DNA of 44,154 nt. It comes from an uncultured Methanomicrobiales archaeon. Lineage in GTDB: Archaea; Halobacteriota; Methanomicrobia; Methanomicrobiales; Methanospirillaceae. This document shows, one piece after another, positions 44,018 through 44,154 of the stretch (position 1 is its first letter; every line of letters begins with the position of its first letter). Under the pieces are notes generated by a model. It was not told the DNA's origin and searched no databases. It saw nothing but the letters and a program-made list of their open reading frames with translations. The position numbers and the translations under genes are program-made. The stretch covers positions 1 to 44,154 of the forward strand of contig CAIKOD010000021.1 of the NCBI GenBank assembly GCA_903828975.1, given 5' to 3'.

Positions 44018-44091
44018 TGGGCTCGAGGAGATTCGAACTCCTGACCTCCGCCATGTCAAGGCGACGTCATAGCCAGCTAGACCACGAGCCC
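44018..44091 (-). tRNA. tRNA-Val (GAC)
   Basis: On the minus strand, GGGCTCG pairs with CGAGCCC to form the acceptor stem. The anticodon stem TCGCC/GGCGG closes the loop TTGACAT, with anticodon GAC (valine). The T-arm AGGAG-TTCGAAT-CTCCT is standard. The discriminator is A, CCA is not encoded, and a T-run follows at the 3' end. A TTTTTTAATATT box about 35-45 bases upstream is a likely promoter. Confidence 0.95.
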
Positions 44092-44154
44092 TCAAAAATT
44101 GGCAAATGCTTCTTTAATTTGGATCATCCTAATATTAAAAAATTGGCTTTTTAA

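Noticed and set aside
1-44154. CRISPR array, rRNA genes or transposase
   Set aside because: I looked for regularly spaced repeats, rRNA-like sequence and DDE-type transposase ORFs and saw none in the window.

Overview
The window looks like a chromosome segment of a methanogenic archaeon, most likely of the order Methanomicrobiales. This is an inference from gene content: an ATP-dependent archaeal DNA ligase, an Orc1/Cdc6 initiator, an NreA repair protein, a DUF2117-type protein, PAS-rich histidine kinases with a methanogen-style H-box, many leaderless-looking or ATGA-coupled starts, TATA-like promoters and a tRNA-Val without encoded CCA. No methanogenesis gene lies in the window, so the order is a judgement.

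Layout. (1) 0.5-2.4 kb: a MoeA-type molybdopterin protein fused to a periplasmic-binding-protein-like domain. (2) 2.5-20.5 kb: an accessory region. It holds a four-gene cassette of small membrane or secreted proteins with a terminator-like hairpin after its first gene, an Orc1/Cdc6 gene, an AT-rich AbiEi/AbiEii toxin-antitoxin pair behind a 66-bp dyad, a chimeric HsdM fragment, an orphan lipoprotein substrate-binding protein, a P-type cation ATPase flanked by two paralogous membrane proteins, and a minus-strand replicon operon (primase-polymerase/ATPase, a degenerate HJC-like nuclease and several unknown small proteins). C-terminal pieces of one unknown gene of that operon are scattered at 8.3 and 10.1 kb. 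(3) 20.5-27.2 kb: molybdenum/tungsten handling (MOT1-type transporter, a molybdenum-storage-protein homologue, TupB/TupC), with a methyltransferase, TrmO and two small conserved-looking proteins. Mo genes flank the accessory region on both sides, so it may have been inserted into a Mo/W gene neighbourhood. (4) 27.3-34.0 kb: DNA maintenance (WalJ-like hydrolase, helical-repeat protein, DNA ligase, NreA with a PCNA-binding tail, DUF2117), with a diverged inverted intergenic repeat pair bracketing the first three. (5) 34.2-36.8 kb: GDP-mannose metabolism for surface glycans (GDP-mannose dehydratase-like SDR and ManC), convergent. (6) 36.9-42.2 kb: two large sensor kinases. (7) 42.3-44.1 kb: a secreted TPR-protein gene broken by two single-base frameshifts, a strongly structured ncRNA candidate and tRNA-Val(GAC).

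The most original signals are the replicon operon with its dispersed C-terminal domain family, the structural-protein-like cassette beside cdc6, the single-gene molybdenum storage protein in a Mo/W cluster, the 205-bp inverted intergenic repeat pair, and the ncRNA candidate at 43.5-43.7 kb. All calls come from reading the sequence and supplied translations; no database search was run.
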